Source: an uncultured Clostridia bacterium
GTDB lineage: Bacteria; Bacillota; Clostridia; Christensenellales; CAG-917
Length of the DNA stretch: 59,937 bases
Reading direction: 5' to 3'
Assembly (NCBI GenBank): GCA_944358385.1
Contig: CALVQW010000012.1
Coordinates: 1 to 59,937, forward strand
Shown here: piece after piece, positions 59,422 to 59,937 of the stretch
Position numbering within the stretch: position 1 is the first letter of the stretch
Layout: each line of letters opens with the position of its first letter
Program-made: the position numbers and the translations under genes
The notes under the pieces: generated by a model
Seen by the model: the letters and a program-made list of their open reading frames with translations, nothing else
Database searches by the model: none
Told to the model about the DNA's origin: nothing

Positions 59422-59937
59422 TCATTCTTCGGAGCCGGCAATGATCTTGTTGAACTGTTCCATCAGCATCGCAAACTGTGCATCCTCCGCACTCTGAGCG
59501 GGAGCGGCGGCTGCGGCAGGAGCGGCGGGAGCAGCAGGTGCAGCGGGGGCTGCGGGAGCGGCTTTGGGAGCAGCAACTCTCTTCGGCTTCTCGACGACTT
59601 CGCCGGGGACGACCTTCTTGTAGCCCGCGGGCAGGACGGTCTGGATGGTGGCGTTGAGGTCGAGGGTGATGACCTTGTTGCACAGCGCGCTGTTCTTATC
59701 GGGTTCGATGACGCCGGCGATGACGTCCTTGCCGTAACCCTTCAGATAAGAGATGAGCGGAGTGATGTCGCCCTTGCCGTAGATGAGGAAGAACCCGTCC
59801 ACGTTGGGATACTGAGCGAGTCTGGCAGCATCGATGACCTGACGGAGGTCGAGCTTGCCCTTTCTCTTCTTGGGAAGAGTGGAGAGAGCGTCGTAGCTGT
59901 TCTCCTGAATGAACTCACCGTAGTCCTTGGTGCGCTT
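59422..59937 (-). CDS. NYN/PIN-like (LabA/DUF88) domain protein, 5' end outside window
   Basis: The frame is open from 59937 to the stop at 59422 (171 residues). KRKGKLDLRQVIDAARLAQYPNVDGFFLIYGKGDITPLISYLKGYGKDVI is the second half of a NYN RNase-like domain (D and GDGD-type acidic loop, here GKGD). A Pro/Ala-rich linker (PAAPAAPAAP) follows, and a short amphipathic helix (FAMLMEQFNKIIAG) ends it. The N-terminus with the first catalytic Asp lies outside. Likely RNA processing or regulation; target unknown. Upstream of the oxidoreductase operon but separated by 115 bases. Confidence 0.8.
   Translation of the reverse strand, partial: KRTKDYGEFIQENSYDALSTLPKKRKGKLDLRQVIDAARLAQYPNVDGFFLIYGKGDITPLISYLKGYGKDVIAGVIEPDKNSALCNKVITLDLNATIQTVLPAGYKKVVPGEVVEKPKRVAAPKAAPAAPAAPAAPAAPAAAAAPAQSAEDAQFAMLMEQFNKIIAGSEE

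Overview
The window reads as the chromosome of a GC-rich member of the Bacillota, most likely an uncultured gut Clostridia lineage. This is an inference from the AGGAGG-type ribosome sites, TTGACA/TATAAT promoters, a T-box leader, an ECF-transporter S component, a lipoprotein-anchored ABC binding protein, a ferredoxin-linked 2-oxoacid oxidoreductase and the absence of outer-membrane genes. The standard code fits throughout. Dispersed non-coding repeats are abundant.

Layout. 1-4750: a collagen-like surface protein cut by the window edge, a TPR glycosyltransferase, a histidine phosphatase/PI-PLC-like pair and a long non-coding stretch. 4834-6692: a TrpB2-type tryptophan synthase behind a T-box. 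6960-10415: a degenerate array of palindromes, then a polar amino-acid ABC operon whose binding protein is circularly permuted and whose ATPase carries a helical insertion. 10624-17579: MATE pump with a MerR regulator and a textbook MerR promoter, ATP-PPase subunit of GMP synthase, HAD phosphatase, FkbM methyltransferase, tRNA-Thr and an SLC13/ArsB-type permease. 17755-26859: all on the minus strand, a candidate structured RNA, two DUF262 genes (one with a DUF1524-like nuclease end), two YbjN-like paralogues, a double AAA+ ATPase and a TPR protein. The ATPase and TPR protein share the same N-terminal domain.

27000-31930 is a clearly AT-rich island. It encodes a 62-residue peptide, three radical-SAM proteins and a fold-III PLP decarboxylase-like enzyme, which looks like an acquired RiPP cluster. 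It is flanked by 9-bp direct repeats and by a truncated DUF4062-type gene. 32579-35648 is an ECF-sigma circuit: sigma factor, a membrane protein (probable anti-sigma) and a divergent lipoprotein sharing the membrane protein's external domain. The two transcripts have the same promoter signature. 35758-38228 has a CoA-disulfide reductase with rhodanese domain and an ECF transporter S component. 38757-39813 is repeats only. 39810-48902 is a compact P22-like head and DNA-packaging module (TerL, portal, scaffold, capsid, adaptors) with no integrase, lysis or tail-fibre genes; the capsid has an extra Flg_new-like domain.

49104-55271 has a membrane-anchored lipoprotein, YfcE phosphodiesterase, a GH2 glycosidase, thymidylate synthase with dihydrofolate reductase, and two small membrane proteins. 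55360-56773 is again repeats. 56770-59306 is a four-subunit 2-oxoacid:ferredoxin oxidoreductase, followed by the C-terminal part of a NYN-domain protein.

Most notable: the permuted binding protein, the AAA+/TPR/YbjN/DUF262 block, the radical-SAM/PLP peptide island, the ECF-sigma circuit with a 7-bp duplication that breaks the end of its membrane protein, and the decorated capsid. All functional statements come from reading the sequence; no database search was run.
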